Positions 44,684 to 56,829 of a stretch of DNA of 64,000 nt are shown here, piece by piece. The notes beneath the pieces are model-generated. The model searched no databases and was not told the origin of the DNA. It saw nothing but the letters and a program-made list of their open reading frames with translations. The stretch is from Cyathus striatus (lineage: Eukaryota; Basidiomycota; Agaricomycetes; Agaricales; Nidulariaceae). The stretch is from contig JAOVFP010000001.1 of the NCBI GenBank assembly GCA_025738555.1, positions 2,294,001-2,358,000 of the forward strand, in the 5' to 3' direction. The translations under genes were made by a program, and so were the position numbers. Positions within the stretch are counted from its first letter, which is position 1, and the number at the start of each line of letters is the position of its first letter.

Positions 44684-45933
44684 ATGTCTCGAATTTCCAC
44701 GCCTATTACCACGTTACTCAGTATGTCTTTTCCTCGTTACTAGTAGGAACGCTCGATGATCGGAAATAGAATGTGAAATTCCTATTATATCTGCTCCCAT
44801 GGGGGATATTGCAATGGCAGAGCTTGCAAGCTCTGTTACTGCATCTGGAGGATTCGGATTTATTGGGACAGGTAAGCTTTTCGGCTACTATACCAAGATT
44901 CACATTAACTTGAGATTATAAACATTTATCACAGCATTCTTATCAGCCAAAGATATGAAATTAGAAATCGCAAAGGCGCGCAACATTCTCGGCTTCAAAC
45001 CTGGGGATTCCATCCCAATCGGAGTGGGATTGATAGGTTGGATTCTCGATAAAACAGAAATCTCCAACAGTCCATGTATACCTGCTGTATTGGAAGAAAA
45101 ACCTGCTGCAGTTTGGTTGGCATTTGGTGTTAACATGGGGAAGTATGTTGATAAGATGCGTGCATATGATGCCCAACGCAACCACAAGACAATCATTTTT
45201 GTAATGGTTAATTCCGAGGGAGAAGCACTGAAAGCGGCAAATGAGTGGAAGGTCGATGTTCTTGTGGTCCAAGGTGCGAGTGATTATTCAAATTATAAAT
45301 TATATTATGTTTATTAATATGTATTTAGGAAATGAGGCTGGTGGTCACGGAGGCTCTGAGGCACCTCCGTTGTTGACCCTTCTTCAATTGGTTCTAGATG
45401 TCTTACCTAATGGACCACCTGCGGTAGCAGCTGGGGGCATTTCGTCGGGAGATCAGGTGGCCGCGTTGCTGACCATGGGTGCTGCGGGTGCCGTACTGGG
45501 AACACGATTCCTCTTCACACACGAAAGTCAATATAACGATGTCCGATATAAGCAAGTTTTACTTTCTGCTGATATTCATTCCACTACGAGATCTACCGCT
45601 TTTGACGAGGCCAGAGGGGCAACAGAATGGCCGCATAAGTGCGATGGAAGGGCTGTTTCAAACAGCATCATTGATGATTTTAAAGCAGGCTTGGATATCA
45701 ATACCCGTAGAAAACATTATGATGAAGATATTGCTTCTGGAAATACTTCTCGGCGATTGGTTGTATATGCTGGAACCGGAGTAGGACTGACTAACAAGTT
45801 GACTTCGGCGGCGGTAAGTGGTGGAATGTTTGTAGAATTCATAACCTGAAAGTTGTTCATACAGGAAGCTGTCAACGAGTTGCGACATGGAATTATGAGG
45901 TCTCTCAGGAGAATGTCTTTGCTGATTCTATAA
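44684..45933 (+). CDS. Nitronate monooxygenase (2-nitropropane dioxygenase family)
   Basis: Exons 44684-44720, 44770-44871, 44935-45273, 45329-45813 and 45865-45933 join in frame to 343 residues; introns are 49, 63, 55 and 51 nt with GT-AG ends. The FMN-binding TIM barrel starts with IPIISAPMGD and GGFGFIGT. The signature QGNEAGGHGG is formed across intron 3, followed by VAAGGISSGDQ and GAVLGTRFLFT, which bind the FMN phosphate. The enzyme oxidises alkyl nitronates to carbonyls and nitrite using O2 and FMN, and in fungi probably detoxifies propionate 3-nitronate. Length is close to the usual 350-380. It converges on the SDR gene 289 bp downstream. It appears intact, with a normal stop and a TATA box. 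Confidence 0.95.
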
Positions 45934-46222
45934 TGCGTAGTAGTTTAAAGCACGTACTAGTAGTGTTGTGAATATGTATCGATGGCACGGAACTCAACTA
46001 TATGGTGCTTTCAGGACCGAAAGTCTGTTCATTACTAAGTTTTCCAATGTTATAGCGTTTGAGGATGGTGCACTTGAATGACACTCATTAAGTATCTTAT
46101 CGAAGTTTAAATACCATACCTGATAAACACTCGAATACTTATATACGAATGAAGCGGCTTTTTAAAAAGTAATATACAAGATAACTGCACCATTACCTAA
46201 TATGTAGTTATTACAACCGACC

Positions 46223-47287
46223 CTACTTTAAATCGGCAGAATATTCAGCAGGTTTCTCTACCTGCTCTAACAGAGCTTCTGCTTTAGCTTTAGTAGCGGC
46301 CAGTGAATCTTGTCCAAGTATAACGCGGAAAGACGGTTGGTCTTTTTTGCCTATTTTATAGATTTCTCGTGCAGCTTTATCGCTCTTGCCGAAATTCGCA
46401 ATCGTATGTTTGAAAAAATCGCATCCAAATTTACCAGATTTCTCATATCCTGGAGGGGGAGGAGGAACTGCCATTTTCTCCGGGCCAATTCCCGATGTTT
46501 GAAAACCTCCCATTGCGAGTAACGTTATCTAAAACAAATAGAAGAAATATTAGAGTCAAAAAGAAGTTATAAATCATATTGGACAACTTTGATATTCCAA
46601 GAAGGATCGAGTTCTTTTGCTATTCCTTCTGTAAAACCTTCAAGGGCTATTTTCACAGTCAGACGTCACAAAACATTTCTAAGTTAGAAAGAGTATTACC
46701 GAATTTACTGCTCATATTCGAAAAGATATTAACAGACTGGCTTAAAAATGAGAGATGAAACTTACGTGGCACAGTAATATGAAACCATTGGACTGCCGGT
46801 AATGCCAGAAAGAGACGATGCCTGCAATAAATTTCCTCCACAAGGCTGGTTGACATCGCGGAAAAATTTGATAGCTTCCCTAGTAACATTAGAAGCCCCC
46901 CAAAAGTTTACTTCGAATAGATCTTTAGCCTGGTCTTCCGAGATTCCCTCAGCTTCATACAGATGACCCAGCGCCCCAGCGTTATTGTACACGACGTCGA
47001 CCCTACCAAACTTCTCATGTGCAGTTACAAAGGCGGATTTTATCTCTTCCAGTTTTGCAACGTCGACCTTAACGAGGAGCAACTGAGATGTGTATTTTGA
47101 AGCAAGGTCAGAAAGAATTTCGGGTTTGCGGAGAGTTGCGACGACGTTGTCTCCGTTTGACAGAGCTTGTTGGACAACAGCGCCCCCGAGACCCGCGGAC
47201 GAACCAGTGACTAACATAATGAATATCTAGCTGTGTATAAAGATTGAGAAAGTTTCGCCTACCGAGCCAAACTTTTGGAGAAGACAT
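46223..47287 (-). CDS. Short-chain dehydrogenase/reductase (SDR), paralogue 2
   Basis: Minus-strand exons 47263-47287, 46766-47210, 46700-46707, 46588-46646 and 46223-46528 give 280 residues, with exon lengths identical to paralogue 1 (25, 445, 8, 59, 306). Introns are 52, 58, 53 and 59 nt. Motifs are TGSSAGLG, NNAG, LLQASSLSGITG and YCATK. The fourth intron uses a weak donor (AAA|GTTGTC). The C-terminal part is more diverged than the core (for example GFQTSGIGPEKMAV versus GFRTPVVGSEKVTI), suggesting a different substrate pocket. A TATATATAAG at 47346-47355 (minus) lies about 60 bp upstream. It converges with the nitronate monooxygenase gene. Confidence 0.93.
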
Positions 47288-47345
47288 ATGGATGCCTGAA
47301 GAATGAATGGAGCCTGGATGATAATAGATCACCTTTGCGGCGTGG

Positions 47346-47355
47346 CTTATATATA
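47346..47355 (-). promoter_or_regulatory. TATA box of SDR paralogue 2
   Basis: TATATATAAG on the minus strand about 60 bp upstream of the start codon. Confidence 0.65.
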
Positions 47356-47359
47356 GCGC

Positions 47360-48020
47360 TGCGCGTTTATACGGCCAGTAGATTAAAAGTGACCCATTTA
47401 GCTATACCGTCTTCCCCGGGAATTTGACCGATGAAAATCATCGACCATCAGCTAGGAATGTAATCCACATCCAGCAATATGAAATCTGAATGCTTTATCA
47501 TCCTACCTTAATAAGCGTATACCTGAAGGATTTTATACGTTTATAAAGCTCCGACGTGAAAAATATATACAGAATGTCAAACTCATTCCACAGATTCATG
47601 TGAAAAGGGCAGTATTAATGGAAGTTCGAACTTGAGGTTCGAACAACTTGCATAGGATCGTTCATCCATTTGGTCCCCCTTGTCTTGTTGATTGCTATGC
47701 ATATTCACCCATTTTATAATTAACATTATCCTTGAGCATTTTGAATGACTGTTATTTCTTTCTCGACATATGGATAAAATGTAGGCTATGTGGACTCTCC
47801 TGGGGTTGAGGAGAATTTGGTTATAAAATTTATAAAGATGCTACTTGCAAAGACGGTCCGAAAAAAGGAACAGGGAGGTACTTTTGCAAGTGGTTCATCT
47901 GTCCTTAAAAAATCTATAACATTACTTTTAGATGTTCCTATTAATGGGAGTAACATAAAAGTTTTGCCACCCCAAGTGTATCGTGACTTTCAAACATTTG
48001 GAATGCACAAGAAAATAAGG
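47360..48020. other. Intergenic with one unexplained frame
   Basis: A 113-codon plus-strand frame (47790-48131) contains VKKSITLL-like hydrophobic/basic residues but no motif. Its 3' part overlaps the duplicated module, and it stops inside the TIR element's first codon positions. Not accepted as a gene. Confidence 0.3.
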
Positions 48021-48129
48021 ATAGTTAACTTTCACCAGAATAACTTAGGGTGTTGGTCGCGGATTTATGCAATGTCTTGTAACTCGCGATTGCATTCTCC
48101 TCGTGGACCACGCGTCCTTGTTAACTATT

Positions 48130-49180
48130 AGCTGCAGTCAAAGTTGAGCTGCGAAAGGTGAAGGTGAAGGTGAAGGTGGCAGTGCACCTGCCTAAAAGAG
48201 AAGTCGCGCGCGATTTTGCAAGTCCGGCGTGACATACCGTGACGAGTACACAATGGCGACGCGTCCCCGCATTAACGCGGCGCATTCCCTATCATTTCCC
48301 CCTCCTTTTGCTTCGTTTTTGAAGGCCTTTCGTGGAATTAATCCCAGTTGTGGAAGAAGTACTAAGGAAAGTGGAGGAAGCTAGCAGCTTATCAAGTTCA
48401 TTTTGAGGGCACTGAGAGCTCACAGGGACTCCAGAGATATAGGCCTGTGATCTAACCAACTATAGATGTCAAGTCGGTAAGTAGGTACAGTAATAAAGGC
48501 TATTGAAGGAGGCTGGAGCATATTTTACATGCCAACGTGCTTCCTCCGACTTGTAGAGAACCCGAAGTCGACGAGACAGAGGTAACATGAGATAAGAAAG
48601 GACATGCTATCAGTTAGTTCGAAGTCACTCACAAATATATTAATGTTCTCCCAATGCGCTGCCTTATCCTTCATTTGTAAGACAGCTACAGGACTAAAGC
48701 TAGAGCTCGTATCAAGCAAATGCCTTTGAAATTTATAATTACAAATCATGCTATTCAGTCATAGGTTTTGCGATTATACATAAAATTTGGTATATACTGG
48801 TGTTCAATGCCAATTCGGTGAAAAATGAAATATTTCCTGGTGTAAGATCGCTGTAGCATTTGCTAGTTGACGATTTCAAACGAGAAAGTGGTGAAAACCT
48901 ATTATATCTAACCGTAAACCGTTTACAGCCGTGCTTTCACCCGTACCGTAAACGGTTTTCGAAATACGGCCGTAACCTGTTACGGTACGGTTGGCAGCCC
49001 TAAGATGAGGGAGATAAGCAAGAGATAAGCCACAAATATTGTTTCACACGATGTACAGATAGGGAGCGTGACGTTCAAGCGGTCGGACTTACAAAATCAC
49101 GCGCGACTTCTCTTTTAGGCAGGTGCACTGCCACCTTCACCTTCACCTTCACCTTTCGCAGCTCAACTTTGACTGCAGCT
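48130..49180. mobile_element. 1.05-kb TIR element with ATT target duplication
   Basis: The ends AGCTGCAGTCAAAGTTGAGC and its inverse are part of terminal repeats of about 98 bp, nearly identical and including a GAAGGT triple on each side. ATT flanks at 48127-48129 and 49181-49183. The duplicated locus at about 3570-3580 lacks the element and shows the empty site, proving insertion. Inside, near 48905-49005, are strings like CCGTAAACCG/ACGGTACGGTTGGCAGCCC that look like a decayed hAT-type end. No transposase is visible. Confidence 0.85.
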
Positions 49181-49183
49181 ATT

Positions 49184-52100
49184 GTTCTACTAACTGTATC
49201 TGTAAATGATTTATATTACCCTTCACTATTTTCTTTAGCTCACAAACTCGCGTCTCCATTGTGCGCCGTTGTAAATATGAGACCTATTCAGCGCTATGCC
49301 AGTCGATCACTTAGTTAATAGTTAATGTTAACTCAATTGACTGAAAACTGAGTACGTATTTCAGACATCTTCTTAAAGTTAAAGCAGTACACTTAATGCG
49401 AAAATTTCCAGGTGTATACCAATGTACTGTCACCCGCTTTCTTCAGTCTGCACTGTGCACAGACCGCTAGGGAGTAGCTTAACATGTGCGGTCTCTCCGA
49501 CAGCGGCCTGATAAGATAAGATGAAACTATATGTATTTGTCATTCATCGCTAAATTCACACGGTTTGAATTTGGTTCGAACCATCTCTTCTTTGATCTCC
49601 CCTTCCACTTCGTATCTCCCTCGGACCTTTGATAAACCATGCCACCACGATAATTAAGTATTTCTTTGTCTCTTCTTATATCGATTATGGACGCGTCTCG
49701 ACTCTCGATTTCACTCGGTCAATACTCGCGAAGACTATTTGAAGTCTGGACCCGGACTTCGAATTACCGCTGTGGTGCCACGATGAAGTGAAAATAGGGG
49801 GAATGGCCTTGAGGCTGGTGTCTGTACGAAGTTCGTGCTTTGTTATTCGCACTCACATCTTCAACTAATGCTCGACGTAGATGGGATTCTGGATTCACTT
49901 CTACTGGCCCAGGACCAATCTCAACCACCGGAGCTCGACTAGATATCCACACACAGCTGGGCTTTCTCAGCGATCATGCGAGCGAATCCTCTTTCGTCAG
50001 CTCTTCACTACTACTTGCCCCACCACATAAAGAATGAATGAAAACCAAGGCATACACCAGGGCACCCCATACCTGGATGTACCCCATCGACTACGCCGTC
50101 ACCTTGAGCTTACAACTACTCGGTGCTCCAGGAAATCGGAATACGGACGAGTATTCTAACTCATATGACACTGCTGCAAGCGGGAGGTTGAACGAGGAGA
50201 AGTATTGCGTTGAGAGAAAGAGAAGCAGGAGCTGGAAGGAGACGAATGGCTTCTTAAGGGAGAGTGCGTTGTAGACGTATCGTACGTGCCTTGCAGCATG
50301 TTTCTTCGTATTTATCTCATCTTCTCGTACAGGTACGGCTGAATGTACTGGCCATTGTTCTCGTGAAGAGCGCATCACAAGGCTCATCCGGCCCCAGGCC
50401 ATTTCTCGTGGGTCACCACTAGCCGGCACCCACCCCACCCCCACCCCCTCACCGTCCACGATCCGACTTCGTAACTCGTCAATCTCCCATTTCCAACATA
50501 CCCGATGCCTGTCGATGTCTACTGCTTCTATTGCCCACTACGAACCCACGTTCTCCGAGTCCCACACCCACACCCGCCCCTTCTACGAGACTTTGCTTGA
50601 TGACGTGGCACGCTGGCGTCTCGACCTTCTCTGAAACTGCAACCTCGTCAAGCTTGCCTACTGTCACGCTATTTCAACCTGAACAACTATCACAAAGACT
50701 GCGTGAAGCGTGAAGGGTACTCGGTAGCGGGCTGTTGGGGCGGAGATGGTTGTAACGAGGATCGCCAACGCCGGTGACGAGGCGGGGCGGAGTGGGCAGA
50801 CTGCGACGCTTGTCATTGTGAAAACGAATCTACGTCTACGTCGGGCTCTGCCTTAATGGCCACCGCTGCAGCATCAAATTTGTCAGTAGGAAAGAACAGC
50901 TATCGCAACTTACGTATTCTGAAGCGCTGCACTAGAAGTATACGAACGGGTCTCGTCCGATTTGCTTCACCTCTCCCACAAAAGGCCGACTATTTGTCGA
51001 CTAGCGATCCACGCCCGAACTTGTATCAGAAGTTATGCGCCATTTCTTTAACCCTTCGCCCCATCTTGTCAAGAACGGATGAAACCTAACGGCCTGGGCC
51101 TACACCCTGAGCATCCGCATACCTGTAATTACCCCATCGACCACACCGTCACCTTGAGCTTACAACTACAAGCACCAGGAAAGAGCGAGTGATCTGACTA
51201 ATAGGGCACTGGAGCATCTGCCCCAAGCTCATGCGTGGACATGAAAGGGATTACTTTCAGGGAACGGGAAGCAGGAGCTGGAATGAGGCTGATGGCTTGT
51301 TGGGGGAGGGTGCATTGTGTACGAACCGTATGTGCCATTATGCATACAATATTTTTCTTTGTTGGTGTCTAATCTTCTCCTACAGGAACGACTGGCAGTT
51401 CTAACTGTTCTTCTCTTGCCGAGCGCGTTGTAAACGGCCCGACAGCCACCCCCACCACCGTTCTCGCTTCGACTCTGTAGCCCACCATATCCCCATCTTC
51501 ACCAAATACGATACCAATCCATGCGGCTACTACATCCATTTCCCATTATGAAACTACGTTCTCCGAGTCCCACACCTACACCCGCCCCTTCTACGAGACT
51601 TGTCTTGATGACGTGGCACATTGGCGTCTTGACCTTCTCTTCCACACTGTCAATCTTGCGTACTATTGCAACCTGCGAGATGACGACATGGGTTGTGCGA
51701 GGCCTGAAGGGTACTAAGTAGGGGTTTTTGGAGCGGAGACGGTTGTAGTAAGTATTGAGGGCTCCTGCCGATATCGAGGCAGGAGGCAATTGATAGCAAT
51801 TCCTTGTGCAGGCGAATCTACGTCTATCGGGGCTCTACCTCAATACTAGGCACCGTGATATCTACTCTGCCAGTGAGAAGGTACAGCTATCAACTCCTAG
51901 GTTGTTCTTTGTGAGGACGTCACTAGTTGATCCCTTTTCTGTCCGTACCTAGCTGGTTTCCCATTACACCCTGCCTGAAGCCCATCCCAGCGGCTACTAA
52001 GAATGTTCATTGCTCATCATGAATCTGCATCCTCCGCATTTCACACTCCGGCGCTCCGCTGCTGCGAATATATGTTCTGATGATGTGGCACATTCAGTGC

Positions 52101-52920
52101 CTCGTCCTTCGCAACCTGCCCAGTTTACTCGGAGGAATCTATAACGACTCTACGTCAGCAGATAGAGTTACGACAGCAACTCTGCGAGGAGGGTTGTATA
52201 GCTATCCCTTGGTCTTGGACGCCCAACTTCTGAATCTTCACGGCGTCTCATGGTCCTTTGCTCAACTCGTTCTATAAGTCCAAACACAGCCTTCCACCTC
52301 CCCAATTCATGCGCTGAACTAACCCTATGGCGCTGGCGCGCTCCTCAGAGGATGCTCTCTGTCATAACGAGCGGATTTCAGCTCACGCGGGTGAACCATG
52401 ACGCTTGTCCTTGCGTAAACGAATATACGTTTGCGTCGAGCTCTGCGTTAATGGTTGTTACTGCAACATCGACTCTGCCAGTAGGAGCGTACAGCTGTCG
52501 CATCTTCTTTGGACGTTTTTGATCCTGCACCGACGTCTCTTTCCCCTGCATTCCCACACGCGAGTTGTTCAGATCACCAACAAGAGTCCTACTTACCTAC
52601 ATCCCATCGTATCACGCACTTCACATCTCCTCAACACTTCCGAGGCGTCTACTCTTCTACCTCTCTATACAACCTGCTTCGCATCCACAATGGGTCCAAC
52701 TTTCGACTTTGATCCTCTGTGGCTTCAGGTTTTGATCGTGCTCTGCCTACAGTTCGAATGTTACGTGTCCCAAGACCCGCTCAGTCACCACCCCTACGGC
52801 GTCGCACTGCACCACAGCATCCTCCGCTGCGGGCTGCATGAGAACATTAGTTTATGGCGGGGTTAGTGAGATGAAACAACTGGTGAACGCCAGGGAGGCT
52901 CTGTGTTCTTTCTCTATTCG
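49184..52920 (+). repeat. Family A repeat, copy 3 (longest)
   Basis: Collinear with copy 1 (3575-6860): palindrome near 49445-49470 (GTCTGCAC/GTGCACAGAC), GATAAGATAAGAT near 49511, TTCGAACC leader, then modules at 50040-50720, 51080-51720 and 51960-52530. The 3' end carries a 153-codon open frame (52405-52866) that aligns with the 3' part of copy 2 at 43451-43900, including PTFDFDPLWLQVLIVL; in copy 2 it is broken. No protein family recognised. Confidence 0.6.
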
Positions 52921-53084
52921 TAATCATTGCTACTGCGGAATGTACGTCGGTGCCGATCCTGCTCAGACTCTCCGAACTCGAATGCTCTGAGACTCCTTGA
53001 AAAGTGAGGCCTGGAGCCGTAAGTTTATCGTTCATACCATACCTGTTAACGTTCAGGTAGGCATGTTATTCTTAACTCCAACAG

Positions 53085-54700
53085 CTTCGAGGTATATACT
53101 ATGCATACACTACTGTACAGTAGTGTTAACTTTTCTTCAGTCCGCACGGACTGCAAGGGAATTGTTTAGCACTTAACAGATAAGATAAAGATGCGTTCGG
53201 CATCAAAAGTCACATCACGCATTTCACACAGTTCGGACCTCCTTCTCGGATCCTGCTCGGATCTCAACCACCCTACGCTTCGCGCTTGCCTCAGACCATT
53301 ACATAACAAACCATGGCAGACACGACTGGTGGTGGTACGAACCCAGTATATTCAACAGTTCGCAGCTCTAATCTACGAGTGCGTCGCCCTTGATGCCAAT
53401 GCATGATGATTCTGACCCGAAGTTTTACCTTCGTCCGACTTAGATTCCAAAGACAGGTTCTACTGTTGGACAATAGCCAGTTATCTTTGGTACTATCATG
53501 AAGTGAATGAAGGGAACAATGGAGCTGAAATTACAAGGTTCGTGAAGAACATCCGCTCGTTTCGCTCATCGGATATCCTCCGGCCAGTCGCTCAAGCTGT
53601 ACTAGTCGTATACGCTCGCCTCTACAGCTTCATCCACGACCCTTCCCACCGTCAGTGCATGGAGTTATACCACTCGATGTTCGATATCTATCCACGAACC
53701 ACGCTTGGCCTACACTCGTCTCGTGACCGGCACATGAGAACCACACGCTGAGCAGTGAGCACCTTACACCTGGATGTGCCCTTTCGACCACATGATCACA
53801 TTCAGCCTATGACCTCGCCGAGCTCAAGGAATCGGTGGGTGTTCGGATTTGTACGACCTTGGAACATTAGCTGCAGGCGTAAATGAAAACGAACAAGGTT
53901 TCACTGTGGAAAGGAGGCAGAAGGAGTGGGAAGGAGTCTGTTGATACGATTCGGGGACATCTGTTCTGCGCAAACTGTATGTGCCATACAATAGTTTTCT
54001 TTCGCCTTCTTCTCACCCTTCCCACAGGGTCTACAGGAATCATGCAGAGCGCATCTACAACCATCTGAACTTTCAAGCTGCTCTTTGCCGGCGAGCGTTG
54101 GTTGATTCTCTCCATCACCGCTCACTACGTCGACTTCGTATCTAAGCGATTGTCTATTTCACCACACCTGGTGCCCGTCCATTCCATTACTGCTTCTACT
54201 GCCCGCCGCTATGGGCCTCGTTCTCCGTGGCACATTTGGTGTGTGTACGAAACATGAAGGATGCTCGGTAGCAGCTTGTCGAACGGAGCAAGCGTGAGGT
54301 TCCTTGCGATATCGAGGCAGGGGGAGTGCGTTGTGAGGACTGGAATCAACGTTTATATCTGTGGCAGTGGGTGGCGATGCAATATTGACTCTGCGAATAG
54401 GAATGTGCAGCTTGCTTTCGATCTCATACCAGCACCTCTTTATTATGCACTCCCCCACACAGCTTGTCCTATATGGCTCACCAAACAGAGAATCGCTCCT
54501 CTGGATTCCATCGCATCTTCTCATCTCACCACCTTTTCAAGTTGTTTCCGAGCCTTCTACTGTCTACGCCTTCTTGACTACTTATCTATACCCAGGCTCG
54601 CATCCATGACGTTTCACGTTACTCACTTGACCCCCAAATCTCAACCGCAACTGCGTGCATCGTTAGTATAGTCTACGTCCACCGTATCATACAATGCTAA
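53085..54700 (+). repeat. Family A repeat, copy 4 (diverged)
   Basis: Contains the palindrome AGTCCGCACGGACT (53141-53154), then CAGATAAGATAAAG, a leader and ATG at 53312 (MADTTGGGTNP). A module with an intron-like segment ending TTCCCACAG lies near 53990-54027, and a weak FYET.LDD-type area near 54200. Stops throughout. It ends before the 3' flank of the F-box gene. Confidence 0.5.
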
Positions 54701-55037
54701 GGTGCAGTGTATTGTTCGAGATGTCTTCGAAGAAGTTTCGTCTAGTTCGTTTGTCTCTCCCACCGAGTTACGTTCACCATTTATCCACCCTCTATGCTAT
54801 CCGATATTGGTGGTTGTGCTTTATTCTGTCCTTCGTGATTAAACGCTATCCACGGCCATCAGAACTTCCAGGCTTTCTATGTGGGTCATGATTAATTGAC
54901 TTGTCTTCCTCGTCATTCAGGACCCAGGTTTAGGTACATAATAGTAAGATACCTATTTATTGACTGGAGTAGCAAGCAAGTACATCAAAATATATATTTA
55001 AGTCTGTGAAATTAAGGAAGTGAAATTCAAGTGACGC

Positions 55038-56811
55038 TTAAATGGAACTCCTGTAGGCCCATAGTATATGCCCTTCCTGAATATGGGTTACGACCACCTT
55101 TACTCCTGCCTGAACCACCAAATCCGAATTCATGAAATCTTTCAGAATACTTCTGTCCTTTTCATCCAACCAGGACTGTTTGAAGGTTAGTGTCACTGAT
55201 TTGAGGCCAAGTATTTTTTGTTCAATGTCATTCTTTATATCTTGCGGAGAAGGTAGTATGCGTGATCGTAACATGGTTACGATTTTCTGCACAAACCCCG
55301 GATAGTTCCAAATATCTATCTCGAGTATCTCGAGCAGTGGAAACATAATTACAGGTTGCCAGGGCGAAATAGGTGACTCATCTGGCTCATTTTCTCCTGT
55401 CAGCATCAGGTATTGAAGACTCGGATGTGATTTTAATTGTATGCCAAGATGTTTTACATTTTGTAATTCGGCGATATTCCATTCCCGATCGATCTTATTC
55501 CCATCGACAAATAACTTCTCTGGAAAACATCCAGACCGTTTGAATAGCTGTAAATTTGATTCTGAGCTTGTTTCCGAGTCCAAATGCACCTCTTTGAGGC
55601 TGGGTGTCACAAAGTGGTTGATACACATCCACTGATTTGAATTTGTGGATCCAACAAATGTTAATATCTCCAGTCTTTGCAATGTTATGACAGTTGTAGC
55701 AGTTGTTGTACCCATAGCACTTAAGAGAAGTGTTAAAGATACAAGGTCAGGCATGTTGTTGAGTACCGCTGGAAGAAGTCTATTGGGACATAAATAAACG
55801 GCACATTCGAAATGGGTAACGTGGGACCACGGATGAACAGTAGTACTAGGTGCTGGTGGGAAGAGAGGTGATCCACTGAAACGAGAACCACTAAGACTGA
55901 GGTAGGAGAGTTTCGGAGTATGTTTTAAGTAAATGGAGTCACTGATACGGTGAACGCGAAGTGATCTCAGACAGGAGAACACTATTTCATGCAGTGGTAT
56001 ATGTTCTGCGAAAGCCGCCAAAAGATCTTTATCTATGTCAATGCTTTCCCATCGGTAAGCTGACTGTCCCAGCATTGAAATGCATTCGCTTCTCAAGTAT
56101 GGAGATTTAGCTTCTTCCCTATATTTGGCCGGAAGGTCCAACTTGATTCTCAAAGGAGCTTCGCATGAAAGGAACAGGCACCTCTCGATAAAATGATTCA
56201 TAGCGTCATGACATTGTTTTCCTTGTTGGACCGGTTCGTGAACGACATATGAGATATTTGACCATAGCGAAGGACATGATGTGGCTGCATATCGCCAATG
56301 TGCAGAAACCTGTTCAATTGTTCGCACAAATGTGTTAGGCTTCGAAACGTGAATGAAGCCATCTTCTTCGAGAACTTCCTGACAAATAAGAAACACATGC
56401 TGTAATACGTGTTCAGGTAGCCTTCGAATTGGGGCTAAGAGACTCGACTCTCGCATTGTATATACCCGAAGGGCTTCACGTCGTTTTTGTAGAATTTCAA
56501 GCACCTGTTGTAAACGTGGAATTTCCGTATCCAATGTAGCTATTTCGGATTCTGCCCGAGAAATATCCGACATCCTCGATTGACGTTCTGAATCCAATGG
56601 AATTTTGTTGTTCCTTACGGCCGACATATCGCCAAGACCCCAGGTAACCAATTTTGGACCGCTGGAATTGTTGCAAAAGTCACATATTTCATGTGGAGCA
56701 CTGGGTTTTGTATTAACTACAGTGTTTATGTGTTTACTGATGAGATAGTGCTCACATAATAATGTCTTCGTCGAGCGAAGCCGAATTCAATGAATTAGAA
56801 AGGCTTTTCAT
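55038..56811 (-). CDS. F-box protein with LRR-like C-terminal region, intact
   Basis: Minus-strand exons 56756-56811 and 55038-56661 (94-nt intron, donor GTGAGC, acceptor TTCCAG) join in frame to 559 residues starting MKSLSNSLNSASLDEDI. If unspliced, the first usable ATG is at 56627. Residues about 50-90 form a coiled coil (EIATLDTEIPRLQQVLEILQ). The F-box follows (LLAPIRRLPEHVLQHVFLIC, then VSAHWRYAATSCPSLWSNI). The rest is leucine-rich with irregular LRR-like spacing (CLRSLRVHRI, LSYLSLSGSRF, LEILEIDIW). It probably acts as the substrate adaptor of an SCF ubiquitin ligase; such genes are highly expanded in Agaricomycetes. A TATATA stretch at about 56901-56910 lies some 95 bp upstream. Confidence 0.9.
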
Positions 56812-56829
56812 GGCTTAGGTCAAAATGGT

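Noticed and set aside
54159..54671. Opposite-strand frames of 121 and 136 codons
   Set aside because: They lie in decayed family A sequence and do not correspond to frames conserved in other copies.
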